Positions 23,401-35,402 are shown, counted from the first letter of the stretch. The stretch is DNA of 64,000 nt from Typha latifolia (GCA_019914945.1 CM034100.1:6213209-6277208); one strand, 5' to 3'. A program made the numbers and translations. The notes: generated from the letters alone by a model not told the origin.

Positions 23401-24180
23401 AAAGAAGGACTCTCGTGCACCAAGAACATAAAAGCTATTACGAAAGCATCCATACCGATATAGATGCTTCAAAGCTCAAATCTTTGAGTTTAAGGCTGCA
23501 CTTATGCATCGATGTGAAATCTATTGCAGACAGCAACTACTTAGAAAAAGTGTGAGCTAAAGTATTGATGAACTCAAAACTCAAGCTGTCCTCCCTGAAA
23601 ATGCAGTAGCACATAGTGATAATTCAATGAGAAGCACGCCAAAGATGTGAATAACTGAGCCCAAACGCTTCAAAGGTGCAAGAGACCTAAGAAAGTTGAG
23701 ATTTTCTTTTGGCATATGGACCAATACTTTCGAAAAGCATAGAGGCTTGAAGATGAGGATGATCAAATCCAAGTCGCAACCATGTACTTGGAGGATGATC
23801 CTATGCTATGGTGGAATCAATGTTATGTGGAAGTCAAGAAAAATCTTTACATTATCTAATCTTGAGAGGACTTGAACTAAGAGTTGAAAGCTCAGTTCTA
23901 CCCTACAAATGTAGAGTTCCTCATGAGGATCTACGAAACTTGAAGCAAATAAGAACATTCAAAGACTACATCAAAGAGTTCACCCATTTAATATTATTGA
24001 TCTTCAACATGTCGAGGGAAGATTACAGTTTCTACTTCATCAATAATCGGACAAGGCACAAAGAACCTTACATGTTGCCTCACCATCACTGAACAACCGG
24101 CAAAGTACAAGCAAAGCAATAACTCCTAAAAGATGAAGCCTTCAAAGTAAGACTAAATTAATGCTGGGGGAGATTGGACG
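23401..24180 (+). pseudogene. Degenerate retrotransposon gag (middle copy)
   Basis: Translated pieces in changing frames match the core of plant retrotransposon gag. They are KRFKGARDLRK near 23660, a segment ending ATMYLEDDPMLWW near 23790, ELKAQFYPTNVEF near 23878, and FINNRTR near 24040. Frameshifts and stops lie between them. No protease or polymerase follows. A direct copy is at 47690-48420. Confidence 0.7.
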
Positions 24181-24589
24181 AGTAGTAGCAAAGAATCTTC
24201 CTCGAACAGTGACATGAGTTTGTCACAAATTAAGGGTAAAATAATTTGCTATGTTCTACGTAGTGCATATTACTAGGAAGAGGAAGAAGTGTTATGTAGG
24301 TCAACAAAAGCAAGGATGAGGTTGAAAACAAACTAAAGCTAGGTGCCATCCAACTCGTTAACGCTATCAAAAGGAAAACCCATAACGTCCAGCCTTTGGA
24401 GAAGCATATTATGTAGTGACAAATTCATAAACAAAATCATATATAAGTTCCTGACCAATAAAAATCTATCTTAATTTGGATAAATTTTTCTCGACGGGAA
24501 TCCACACATATAAGCCTAGTAGCTTAGTGATTCTCATATTCATTTGTCTAGTATGAAACAAAACTAATAATTGAATCTACATCATTTAT

Positions 24590-25045
24590 TCAGCATATTT
24601 ACTATATTTAAGTAAATGAGTCATTCACAATGCAAACTAGCTTAATCGGAAATTCTTTCAAGACATAATTATTAGGATGAGACGACACCTCAATCTCTTG
24701 ATATCTTTCTTTAATTTTTATAAATATTTCCGTAACCAATGACTTTGAAAAAGAGGCAAAGGAGAAAACAATTTCTTCTAACTTTTTCAGACTTATTAGC
24801 ACAATCTTTTGAGGGGCAAAATGGACAGCCAACATTTTAACTTTCTTGCAAGTTTCTTGAAAGGTTTAAGTGCACGATGAAAGTGGAGGTCATGCAACTT
24901 CTCCTTGCGTAGTTAGTATTGTTTAAGTTCATCATGTCCTCCACCTTGTAAGGAGAATCTTTGAACTTCCTCAAATATTGTTCCATCTTGGTCTTGGTCT
25001 TGTGCTTGCACTTCTCCGCAGCCTTGATCACTGGATGAAATTAAA
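24590..25045 (-). other. Conserved unrecognised frames (middle copy)
   Basis: Two minus-strand open frames, 24837-25031 and 24608-24835, follow one another and are matched by 48900-49302 in the right S block with several small indels. The residues are lysine-rich, then mixed. I recognise no family. They could be a fragment of a host gene or of the retrotransposon's neighbour. Confidence 0.35.
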
Positions 25046-25149
25046 AAGGATGATGGTCACTTGACCTAGTTGAGATGCCATTGTTGAGGTAGGAGAATCC
25101 CTTTGAGTAGGCTATTGATGATGGTAGACGGCAACCATCTAGCTCTAGC

Positions 25150-26035
25150 GATCACTACTGCCTCTGCCGTAATGTGTGATGAATACTAGCAAAGAAGTGA
25201 GAAGATGGAAGCAGGGCTGAAGAGGGAGAGAACCGAGCAAAAGAAGGGGGTAGGAATTAGGCATTTGATTAGTTCATAAATCATGATAAGAATTCCATAT
25301 GTATGAATATGGATGGGGAAAGGAAGAATAAATAAAGATCGTTTTTTTTATTATTCATTCCATAATTGCATTGCATTTCTTTTTTCCTATTCTTCTGTCT
25401 CAGAGGAGGGTGCTTAAAAAAAAGTAAAGGATTAATTCGTTTTTGATAGTTATTTCTTTAACCAGTGAATAGGAGCATACTCTAGATCAGAATCATAGGG
25501 AAGTACTACTTGATCATTTCTACCAATTTCAAGTCCTTGTCATATTATGATTCTGTTTATGCATAAATACCTCTTTTTTTATACTTTGCATTATCTCCAT
25601 TACTAATCCTTTGTGTACCTTGGTATTCCTAACCGGAAGGAGAATCTCCAGCAGAGCATGAAAGGCATAAGAATCTTGGTTGCCTAAATTAAAGTTGCGC
25701 ACTTCTTTGCTTCTTTCTTCAATTCTTCTTAATCAAGGAAACGTCTGCAGCAACAAGGAGATAAATGGTTAGAGAGAATAAAGATGTGCACTTCTTTGCT
25801 CTTCTTTTACTTCTCTTAATCAGGAAGACAAATTAGAAAACAGCTGTATAGATGGAGAGAACCAGCAAAAAAGAGAGGGAGACGAGGATGAAGTGAGAGC
25901 CAAGGACAGGAAACTGCTCACCAGATTTGACAAGCTAATGAATTTAATTATAAAATCTCCACTGTTATTATTGAATGTTGTTATATAGGATAAAAAGGGG
26001 CTGTGAAGCCTGATTCAAAGAACATCTTTAAGGCC
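25150..26035. other. Flank between S block and epimerase pseudogene
   Basis: The part from about 25715 matches the 3' flank of the intact epimerase gene (55213-55535). The part before that has no counterpart in the right half. AT-rich, with no gene seen. Confidence 0.6.
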
Positions 26036-29000
26036 AAGGAGAATCAGGTAACCACATACCAATAATACTCTGTAGACCAGACCTTTACGTCGGATATAGC
26101 ATGTAACACCAAATTCATCTTTTAGTCATGCATTAGACACGCGCTTCTCACCACTGGTACTTTCAGATGTTGATCTTGTATCAGGTAAAGAAGCAACTCT
26201 TAAGTCTCTTATCATGTTGGGATACTTTCTCTCTATCAAGGTCTGAGCGAAAGCAAACACCTCAGCTTGAGGGGCCGGATCATCATCCACAACATTGTAT
26301 ACTTTCCTTAAAAAAAACAATACTGTTATTAGCAAACCAACATTTTTTTGAACTATTCCTCCCTGAACGAGAATAAAGAATAAAAATAGCCCAATAAAAT
26401 GTAGAAATTGTTTTCCTATAGTATCATGTCCAGAGTGGTAAAGATGAGGGAAGTCTGGTTATATAAACATGGAACACACCCTGAAAGTGGAGCATTCATG
26501 CTAGCCTTAATTGCCCGATAGATGTCCGCAACATGAATCCGTGCTGTGTAATACCTGGACTATCTCAACTTCTGTCCTTCTGACAAGGATTTCCTTTTAA
26601 TGATGGTATCCAGAGCACTGGAACAATGATACTGAATCATTATAGTGATAGAAGCCATGACCAATATTGAGACATTACTGAAACTTGAAAGATAATGTAA
26701 AACATAAATGGCAACTAGCAGCAATGCAAGAACCTCCATCTCATAGACTCATAGAACAAGAAACTTCACAGCAAGCTAGCAAGTGCACACACAATTGAAA
26801 GGATAACCAAAGAAGTAGTTCATTAATCCAATACTCCAGTCAGTTGGTAATAACATCAAAACATCCATTTATACTTTATAGCAGTCCTTGTATGTCACAA
26901 TGGAGTCATTTTCATGGCTATAAATATGTGGCAAGGCATTTTATAAAAAATCTGTAGAAGAAGCATGGGTATGCAAAGTACCACAAGTGTATGTTGGTAT
27001 GCGGGGATCAAGCACAATTAAGAGACACACCTTACAATTTGCCAAAAATATCTACCTTATATCCTTGGCTCATTGACCTGGTCTCTGGGACTGAAGGAGT
27101 AACTTATAACCAATTTTTAAATAAAAGAAAAAAAAAATCGGGGAAGAGATATTGTCAGATTATAAGATGCAAACCTTCTTCCAGGATCATATATCCCTCC
27201 TAGTCGAAATACATAAGAAGAAAGACCAAGCTCATTGGCTAATTGAAGCCACCCTTTTTCTGCTGTATATCTTAACTTAGCATATGCACTTTTCAGGTTC
27301 ACTGGGTAGCTGCACAAAAGATGGGCGAATGTAATTACACCTGCATTTCTACATATGCATCATTAGAAAGTTAACTTGCAGAATTTTCAGCACAACATAG
27401 ATACTTACTCCTCATCAACCCAGGCACCCCCACAATCTCCATAAAAACCTGCCATGAAATATTAAAATGGACTTTCTGCTTTGTTCAGCACAACCTTGTT
27501 TATAAAACAATCGAACGCAAAGTCCTCAAAAATATGGCAGGGTAGTTTAGATGTAATCCTACTTGTTGAGGATAGGTAGCATCGCCATTGAAGATTTCCC
27601 TGTCTCAATGTACTTTCCAAGTCATCATGTAGAAAGAGCAACTGCAAAAAAGAAATTAGTGATAACCATGCTTACGGCCATTCACTAAAATGGCATTTAG
27701 AAGCAATCTCTATTGAAAAACAAAAAGCATTCCAAAGATAAGAACATGTTTGGGATAAAAGTTAACTTACAGGATCACAAATTTCAGCCATAGTTGGGAT
27801 GGAAATGAGGAAATGAGCAAATGAGTCACATGTTGCAAAGCATGCAGGTCTGTCAGCCTAGAGAGTCAAAAATATAAAATACAAATAGTACAACATAAAA
27901 GAAAAGTTACTAAGATAAAAGTTATTGACGAGACTTGAACTGAAAATAAAGCAGTCAATGAGCATAAACATACAAGATATGTATCTTATTGATGTGTAGA
28001 ACACATTAGGCACAGTTGCTGATTGACAAATTAGATCAAGTTACATCAAAGATTCAAGTCAGCAAGCACAGAGCATTGAGCACTGAGCGTTAATTGCAGC
28101 AGCCAAAATCAGAAGGGAACACAAGTTCTGTTAGAAAAAAAATATATTTCACAGAACGAAGTTCAGAATACTCGTCTATTGACCAGTCCAAGTTAGTACA
28201 GTAATGGAAGTCCAAAGAATTTCAATGTGTTGCACACTTGCACTCTAGTACATGTAACTACCTATTGTTCAGAAATTTTAAGTACATTGAATTGCATGAG
28301 ATAGATACAAAGAACATGTCATATGAGAAAATGAAATAGACAATGTTAAAGAATGTAAAGAATAAAGTTGGAATACATTTTGTTTTAATTATCAAATTCA
28401 AGGAAGGAAAAAAACAGAAACTTTTTTAATATTTGAAAAATCTACCTTAAATCATTAATGTTTCAGTTCCATAGCCTTTGACGCAAATCAGCTCAGACCA
28501 AAGGAAACATGCTTCAATTTCCATTCCTAGTTTTAGGAGAAAACTAAGATCATGTTCTGGTTCTTATGGTATACCCGCTGCACTTATTTGAGATAAGATC
28601 CAGAAATATCAAAACTTCCTTGCTAGCTTAAAGTTTGAAAGAAAGCTACTTTCTTTTACAGCACAACTGCACACTTAACTAACTCAATTTTATGCATGTT
28701 CATGTAACTATATTCAAAGCAGATTCAACAGGAACACAAGAAAGGCCTATTTGCTATTTCTTGCATCAAAGACGAAAGCATCAACTCCCATATCCTAGAG
28801 TTCTTTCTTCTTCCCAGCGCTAGTGCAGGTCCCAGGCACTTCCCTAACAGTCAAACATCGATTGATTTAAATCTCAAATCTTATGCATGAGAAATCATCA
28901 GCACCAAGATTGGAACCGATCAAAGAGGAAGAGGTGTTACCATCCTTCTTGGATCAAGCGCTTCGATACTTATCGGCCGACGAATCCCGTCTCGAACACA

Positions 29001-29077
29001 AACATGTGACTGCCTCCCAATTCCGACAGCACCGCCATTGGCACGACACGAGAAGTTGCCTGGCGGTGATCCTTTTA
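26036..29077 (-). pseudogene. NAD-dependent epimerase/SDR pseudogene
   Basis: Inverted copy of the intact gene at 52140-55212, with exon order and introns retained. It is clearly dead. Exon 1 is cut at 29077 by an inserted element, removing the start. Exon 2 has a GAG-to-TAG change and its donor GT is AT (near 28770). Exon 3 has an 8-base duplication that shifts the frame (near 27815). Exon 7 has a TAG (near 26570). Exon 8 has a TGA (near 26129), and the natural stop has become TGG (about 26036). Exons 4, 5 and 6 remain readable, including the YTAEK motif. Exon 8 differs from the intact copy at roughly 6% of bases by eye. Confidence 0.9.
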
Positions 29078-29235
29078 GAGCATCTCCAACCGGGCTCCAA
29101 ATCTCCAAATTTGGAGCCCAATGGAGCTCCAACCGGGCTCTATATGGGACTCCAAATTTGGAGCCATGAATAGTGGGGCTCCAAATTTGGAGCCCCACCA
29201 TGAAAATGGAGCCGGGCTCCATTTGTCACATCAAC
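29078..29235. mobile_element. DNA-transposon end with nested palindromes
   Basis: It starts GAGCATCTCCAACC right after TTA (29075-29077), as PIF/Harbinger-type elements do with their TWA target site. The next 150 bases hold three copies of the palindrome CTCCAAATTTGGAG. I found no opposite terminus, so the family call is tentative and the element may be truncated. Confidence 0.45.
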
Positions 29236-29401
29236 TTTTTGAAAATGCCAAAATTGTCCAATAAGTGTTATATTCAATAATTTTAATTCCATTTGTATCC
29301 TTTGTTAAATAATTTAGTTAGTTAAGCTAAGCATATAATTAGTTTTACTAATCGGTTTTTAACAAAAAAAATATCATTGAAAAGGTCTCATCGAGACCTT
29401 T

Positions 29402-29560
29402 AAAATGAGTCTAATATTAAATTACTTTTGAGTTAATTTTAATTTTAATTTTTTTATTATTTATAAAAATGAGTCTAATATTAAATTATTTTTGAGTTAA
29501 TTTAAATTTAAATTTTTTTATTATTTATAAAAATGAGTCTAATAAATTATGTATCCTAAA
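29402..29560 (+). repeat. 64-bp tandem repeat
   Basis: Units start at 29402, 29466 and 29530 with AAAATGAGTCTAAT; two are complete and one partial. Very AT-rich. Confidence 0.85.
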
Positions 29561-30394
29561 ATATAATTACTCAAAATTATCCCCAATGTAAATATTAAAA
29601 ATTAAAATACATTAGATATGAAATACATCAAACATGAAATACAATAAAAATGAAATACATCAAATAAAAATTACATTAAAATTAAAATTACATTAAGATT
29701 TAAATAAAATTAAAGATCCGAATGAACGTGCTTTCTTTCAAAGAAAAAGACAAGAAATTTATAGAAGAAGCAATATTCATTTTCAAGTCGGAGGTTCATC
29801 GCAAGAAGGTGGACACAATCAAGAAAGAGACTGACCCTCTTCTCCACCAACTACTCCAGCCACCAAAGGCGACCATCGCCTTCTTCACCACCGAGGCGCC
29901 GATCGACGACGATCATCTCTATCTTCCCCGCTGAAGCATCGACGGTCAATCCTTTCTAGTCTCCAACTGATCATCTCTATCTTCACCATTGAAGCGACAC
30001 CGACGGCAAGTCAGCAACTATCTCTTTCTTCACCACCAACGGCAACCACCTCTATCTTTATCGTCGATTCTAAATCCATCTCATCCTCCAGACCTGCACC
30101 GCTCAAGGTCAGTCAATAATTTTTTTTATTTTAAGAAATGCAATGGAATATTTTATTAAAACAACTCCTACTTCTCCGGCCTCCTCATCCTCCTTCGACA
30201 AGTTGCCTCCTCATCTGGCCTCTTCCTCCTTTGACAAGTTGCCGCCACTGCCTCCATCTCCTCTTCCTTTGGCAAGTCATCATCGTAGCCATCTCTTTTG
30301 GCAAGTCGCCACAGCCGCCGCCTCCATCGACCTCCTCCCCTTTCGGCAAGCCATTGTCGTCGCTGCCTCCTCCTCCTCCAATCAAGCTCGGACC
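29561..30394. other. Transposon-derived region, no clear gene
   Basis: AT-rich sequence with short repeats of GAAATACAT type (29620-29700), then a frame at 29722-29934 (+) that matches nothing I know, then CT-rich proline/serine-coding sequence to 30394. Probably the interior of a non-autonomous element ending at 30520. Confidence 0.4.
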
Positions 30395-30520
30395 CAGGCT
30401 CAAGCTCGACTCGAGCTCGGCCTAGCTCGAACTCGGGCTCAACTCAATTTGAGTTGAGCCGAGCCTGAAGAGCCTAAGCTAGATTCGGCTCGCTCAGGCT
30501 CGGCTCGTTTACACCCCTAG
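30395..30520 (+). mobile_element. hAT-like transposon terminus
   Basis: Clustered GAGCTCG/GAGCCGAGCC subterminal motifs with an internal inverted repeat (AACTCAATTTGAGTT), ending GTTTACACCCCTAG. The reverse complement starts with GGGGTGTAAACGAGCC, a common terminal form in plant hAT-type elements. The hAT dimerisation-domain remnant at 31450-31681 lies 0.9 kb away, but it is not certain that both belong to one element. Confidence 0.5.
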
Positions 30521-31090
30521 TTAATTACTTCTTTTATCCCCTAAGATGAACAAATCTCAGCTTCTTTTGTCATGAAGTTGCTAAATTTATAAATATAATC
30601 TTGGTTATTCCAAATGCAAAACATTTGTAATTCTATATGTATTTTATATTTTTGTAGTTTGATTTATTACAATTTGATGTAATGTTTAATAAATTCCATG
30701 TATGTTTATTGAAATAGACTATGGGTTAGTCAAATCATGTGTTGTTAATGGTTAATTACTTCTTTCATCCCCTAAGATGAACAAATCTTAACTTCTTTTA
30801 TCATGAATTTGCTAGATTTATAAATATAATCTTGGTTATTCCAAATGCAAAACATTTGTAATTCTATATGTATTTTATATTTTTGTAGTTTGATTTATTA
30901 CAATTTGATGTAATGTTTAATAAATTCCATGTATGTTTATTGAAATAGACTATGGGTTAGTCAAATCATGTGTTGTTAATGGTTAATTACTTCTTTCATC
31001 CCCTAAGATGAACAAATCTTAACTTCTTTTATCATGAATTTGCTAGATTTATAAATATAATCTTGGTTATTCTAAATGCAGAACATATGT
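30521..31090 (+). repeat. 231-bp tandem repeat (2.5 copies)
   Basis: Units begin at 30521, 30752 and 30983 with TTAATTACTTC. The second and third copies are nearly identical to each other, and the third stops after about 105 bases. AT-rich and non-coding, directly between the hAT-like terminus and the hAT transposase remnant. Confidence 0.9.
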
Positions 31091-31449
31091 ATGTATTTTA
31101 TATTTGTTTTTATCTATTTTGAATTTTATATTTGTTTTTATCTTGTCTGTATGTATGAACATCTATTTTTCGTACAGTGATTAAATTACTAGCATATTTT
31201 CTTCATGTTTATTTTATTAAAAATTTTGTTATTTTTTTAGATGTCTGTCATTCTTTATTCATCTGAACAATCTATGGCCTCTTCAATTGTACTTGAAAAA
31301 TATCTAAATACTGAAAATGAGGAAATAGAAAAAGTGCAACTAGAAAATGATGAGCTACCCAAGAACATAGTTCTAATGTATAAAATATGTCATCAAACAT
31401 ATCAAGGCTTCAATCATCAAATAATAAGAGACCTATTACAAGGATTACT

Positions 31450-31681
31450 TCAGAATTTGATAATTTTCTAAGGTCTACTAGCACCACAAGACCTATTAAA
31501 TCAGAATTGGATATAAATTTGTAGGAGCCAAATGAAACACATGATACTAGCACTTTTGATATATTAAATTGGTGGAAAATGAATACATTAAAATTTCCTA
31601 TCATGTCTAAGATGGCTTGTGATATTCTTTCTATACCGATCACTACAGTAGCATCAGAGTCTGACTTTAATGCTGGACACA
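31450..31681 (+). pseudogene. hAT transposase C-terminal (dimerisation) remnant
   Basis: One frame reads SEFDNFLRS, then after an in-frame TAG near 31520 continues FDILNWWKMN, KFPIMSKMA and CDILSIPITTVASES. These are the hallmark motifs of the hAT-family dimerisation domain. It is cut at 31681 by LINE sequence before the end of the domain. Upstream frames (31241-31471) may be more of the same transposase but are too degenerate to assign. Confidence 0.8.
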
Positions 31682-32530
31682 AAGCAACTCTAAGACAAAA
31701 AGGATTGAGATTTCCCTAAGTTTGCTAACCAGTAAGCAAGATAGTTAGCTTCTCTAAAATAGTGAGAGAAGGAGTTAATGTTTAAATCATACAATAAATT
31801 AAAAATATCTAAAAATATAGAATGCCATCTCTAGGGAAAGCTCGATTTTGCTTAAAGGATGTTGATAAGAGTCTTGCAGTCTGGCTCAACGATCAGAATG
31901 CCATCTCCATGCACTTTAGCTTGAGTCAGCACAGCTTTGAAGGCTAAAGCTTCGACATGAAGGGCATTGTCGGCTAGCCCCAGAAGAGCACCCGAGAGGA
32001 TAGGGTTACCCTGATGGTTGCAAATGATGTAACCCAAACCAACCTACTGAGAGTTAGCAGAGGAAGTCACATCAGAGTTTAGCTTAAGATGCTCCGCCAT
32101 GAGGGGGATCCATCAAGCTCATCTCCCATCATTCTTGGTAGATCTATTCAGCTTCCCAAGATGCTGAAAGTTCTCGAGGGCGAGAGCCAAGGTGCGATAT
32201 AATAGTTGGCTAGTTGAGTAGTCTTTTTGTTGAAAAATTTCTTCATTCTTTTCTTTCCAAATTGACCACATTCTTGTGGCAATAAGACGTCTGATCATCC
32301 TAGCTGCCACTTTGTCCAAGTGCTGTCCTTCGTGGAGCCAATTACCATGGCACCATGAGGCTTGGAACCTAAAAGTGATATCGAAATAATTTTTCAACCC
32401 ATATCCATAAGCTATCTGCTCTGCTGCACTTGATGAATTAGTGTTGCTTAAGGATAATTTATGGAGCCTGTCCTTAGTAAGAAGATGGTTCCAAATAATT
32501 TATGAAGCCTGTCCTTAGTAAGAAGATGGT
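31682..32530 (-). pseudogene. LINE 3' end, minus arm
   Basis: RNase H-like region at 31852-32037 (ICNHQGNP to TLINIL) and the zf-RVT end with WSIWKEKNEE at 32119-32397, in two frames. Near 32490-32540 a 45-base segment (CTTAGTAAGAAGATGG...) is duplicated in tandem, as it is in the copy at 58777. The RT core is absent. The partner arm is 32831-33955. Confidence 0.75.
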
Positions 32531-32830
32531 TCCAAATAAGTGTTAATGAGTTCAGTAGTATTGGTCCTGATTTTACGATTTTACTACATCTTTGCCATAT
32601 GATTGATCCTTGTCGTCAATGACTTCGCGAGATAATTGATCTTTGTCATGAAGAATAATACAGTTATTAGTATAAAAGTAATTAAAATACGCATTTAGAA
32701 GGTTATAAATGTAAACATTCTCAAATAGAACATGAAATTGATGCTTGCATGGGCCAATGTTCCTTCATCAACATGGATAAAAGGCTTGTGGGTAAGAAGG
32801 TCGACTAGCTCATTGATCACTAGTCCTAGC
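32531..32830. repeat. Spacer of LINE inverted repeat
   Basis: Copy of 11901-12180 and 59681-59951. It has the uninterrupted sequence (GATCACTAGTCC near 32815) that serves as the empty site for the solo LTR at 59957. Confidence 0.6.
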
Positions 32831-33955
32831 GTATAGGAAGGTTAGATGTGTTTTGGACTTATCCTAAGATGGAGGAGCCTAGCAATTGGATCTGAACACC
32901 TAGTCCTTTGGGTAGGGCTACAGCCTCATCCATCTCTTATTTTATGGCTGAAGCTAGACTTAAGCCCACTTCTCATTTGGAAGCTCCTGATTACTCCCAA
33001 ATTAAAAAATTTCCACTGAAAAATTATTTGGAACCATCTTCTTACTAAGGATGGGCTCCATAAATTATCCTTAAGCAACACTTATTGATCAACTGCAGCA
33101 GGGCAGATAGCTTATGGATATGGGATGAAAAATCATTTCGATATTACTTTTAGGTTCCAAGACTCATGATGCTGTGGTAATTGTCTCCGCGAAGGACATC
33201 ACTTGGACAAAGTGGCAACTAAGATGATCATATGTCTTATTGCCACAAGAATGTGGTAAATTTGGAAAAAAAAGAACGAAGAATTTTTTTTTAGCAAAAA
33301 GACTACTCGACTAGGCAACTATTATAATGCACCTTGGCTCTCGTCCTCGAGAACTTTCAGCATCTTGGGAAGCCGAGTAGATCTATAGAGAATGATGGGA
33401 GATGAGCTAGATGGATCCCCCTCATGGCGGAGCATCTTAAGCTAAACTCTGATGCAACTTCCTCTACGAAATCTCGGGAGGTTGGTTTAGGTTTCATCAT
33501 TTGCAACCATCAGGGTAACCCTATCATCTCGGGTGCTCTACTGGGGCTAGCCGACAATGCTCTTCATGCCGAAGCTTTAGCCTTCAAAGCTACACTGACT
33601 CAAGCTAAAGCGCATGGAGATGGATTCTGATCATTCAGCTAGACTGCAAGACTCTTATAAACATCCTTTAAGCAAAATCGAGCTTTCCCCGGAGATGGCA
33701 TTATGTATTTTTGGATATTTTTAATTTATTGTATGATTTAAACATTAACTCCTTCTCTCACTATTCTAGAGAAGCTAACTATCTTATTTACTGGTTTGCA
33801 AACTTAGAAAAATCTCAATCCTTTTTTCCAGTTTGGGCTCGGACCTCACCAATTGGGATAGATGCTTTACTATATATGGATGCTTTAGGTATCCCCTTCA
33901 ATACTTAGAGTAGCTTTGTGTCCTTTTTTTAGTTTAATGCATTAACCTTTCTAAC
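32831..33955 (+). pseudogene. LINE 3' end, plus arm (longest)
   Basis: Covers the start of the zf-RVT-like region (tryptophans and the PKLKNF-type motif near 32990), the WSIWKEKNEE region near 33260 in degraded form, the RNase H-like region at 33424-33630, and the RNase H C-terminal region with SREANYLIYW at 33711-33908. The tail ends AACCTTTCTAACC plus (AT)n. Stops and frameshifts occur throughout. Confidence 0.75.
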
Positions 33956-33964
33956 CAAATATAT

Positions 33965-34325
33965 ATATTTCTCTTCTGGACATCAAAAGACATAAGAAAT
34001 TATTTGGTCATTGGATTCCTGTTTCATTGTTGATATATCATATTGCTCTTGCTGGTAGATTCCAAATCTTTGACCTAAATAGTGTAGTTAGTATTTTGCT
34101 GAATTTATCATTGATTCATTCATAACCAAAGAGCTGGCTCTTCATTTGGCTGCCGATTTATAATAAGTCAAGTGTACCAACTTAAACTTTGAACCGGTGC
34201 ATATTAGAATTTTTGGACTTCCATTGCTAGAGCAATATTGTTGATCTATTGGTAAAGGACAAGGGAGGAGGATCACGTGATTGACATGGGTTAGAGCACT
34301 GCATCAAGCCTGCTTTACTATTTGG
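33965..34325 (+). repeat. Module b
   Basis: Joins the LINE (AT)n tail directly, without module c in between, and runs into module a at TACTATTTGGCTGC. Confidence 0.6.
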
Positions 34326-34743
34326 CTGCGATTTTTCTCTTCTTCTTTTTTCCTCAGGCCGTCGGCAAACTCCTCCCCTCCTCACTCCTAGCAGCTAGCT
34401 AGTAGAGGAGGAGAGGCTTTCTACCTTACCTTCCTCTTTTTTCCTTTTTCTTCTCTTCTCATTCTAAAGGCTCCTCTTGATCTCATTTATCTTCCTCTTC
34501 TCCCTCGTTGCTAGCTCACTCTCCTTCTCCTCCAACTTCGCTCCATCCTCTCTCTTTGTCATGCTCTTTAGTGCTATTGTCGTTCTTCTATCACTATTTT
34601 TATCACCTTTTGCCCTCGTGTCTGACTCCTCCCCATCTATCTTGACCTTAGTTGGCTTCAATGGCCCCCTACCCTAATTGGCTCTCGAGTTCAACTTCTT
34701 CCGTCTTGGCTCAACCTTAGACGCCTTATCTCCTCCTCTATTG
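34326..34743 (+). repeat. Module a, interrupted by an LTR element
   Basis: Carries the 65-codon charged frame (34464-34661, -) and its hydrophobic opposite (34477-34677, +). At about 34743, after CCTCTATTGGT, it is broken by the LTR element. It resumes at about 37334, with some 35 bases lost at the junction. Confidence 0.6.
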
Positions 34744-35384
34744 GTTTTTATTAAAATAAAATTTTGGTAGATCGCATTCAAATGTAGGAGGGGTCGCGTT
34801 CGAACGCCCTTGCGAACGCCTACATCAGGTTCGCAAATACAGAGAACGCATAATGCACGTTCAAATATGGTCATGCGAGTTCGAACGCCTGCATTGCGTT
34901 CGCACATATAGAGTACGCCTTTTGTGCGTTTGAACACGCTTGATCGCGTTCGAACACGATCGGCTGGAATTCTTTAGAATTAGGGTTACTTATTATTTCC
35001 AGCTCTATCGTTGGCAAGGTCTCTCATAACTTCTAATCACTCTCGTCTGTTGATTCCCCCCTATTCTTTGAGATCTCGACCACTTCTTCCCCTTCGTCTA
35101 TATCCCTTAAACACATCCACTCTCCACCTTCATCTTCATACTCATCCATAATCCTAACATTCACTCCATCCGTCACCACTACCATCAACCGCGTTCTTTC
35201 ATGTTTTCGTCCCAGTTATAGTTCGAATCTGCGAAGGGCGTACATACAAAAATGATAGATCAGTGAGTTATTTGATGAATATTTGATGAATATTTTTCTA
35301 CGGTTATGCGGACTGATTCCAATAATAAATCCAGATCTTGAAGAAATCATTTCATAGCCTATCTTTTAGTACAATAACCCATCA
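34744..35384 (+). mobile_element. LTR of gag-bearing Ty3/gypsy-like element
   Basis: The LTR ends CCCATCA just before a primer site. Its first 230 bases hold an array of TTCGAA palindromes in roughly 80-base units. Compared with 10493-11075 it lacks an internal stretch near 35024. The start is not sharply defined because no TG end or target duplication could be fixed. Confidence 0.65.
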
Positions 35385-35387
35385 ATT

Positions 35388-35399
35388 TGGTCTTAGAGC
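35388..35399 (+). other. Primer-binding site (initiator tRNA-Met type)
   Basis: TGGTCTTAGAGC lies three bases after the LTR end; the plant consensus complementary to initiator tRNA-Met is TGGTATCAGAGC, so two bases differ. A better match is at 37294. Confidence 0.65.
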
Positions 35400-35402
35400 T
35401 AG

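Noticed and set aside
29722..29934. A 70-codon frame considered as a small gene
   Set aside because: It lies within transposon-derived sequence, has no recognisable motif and no second copy to test conservation.
30138..30457. Proline/serine-rich frames of 95-104 codons
   Set aside because: CT-rich low-complexity sequence next to a transposon end; several frames are open and none has a domain.
29078..30520. One single transposon spanning from GAGCATCTCC to ACACCCCTAG
   Set aside because: The two ends are not inverted repeats of each other, so they more likely belong to different elements.
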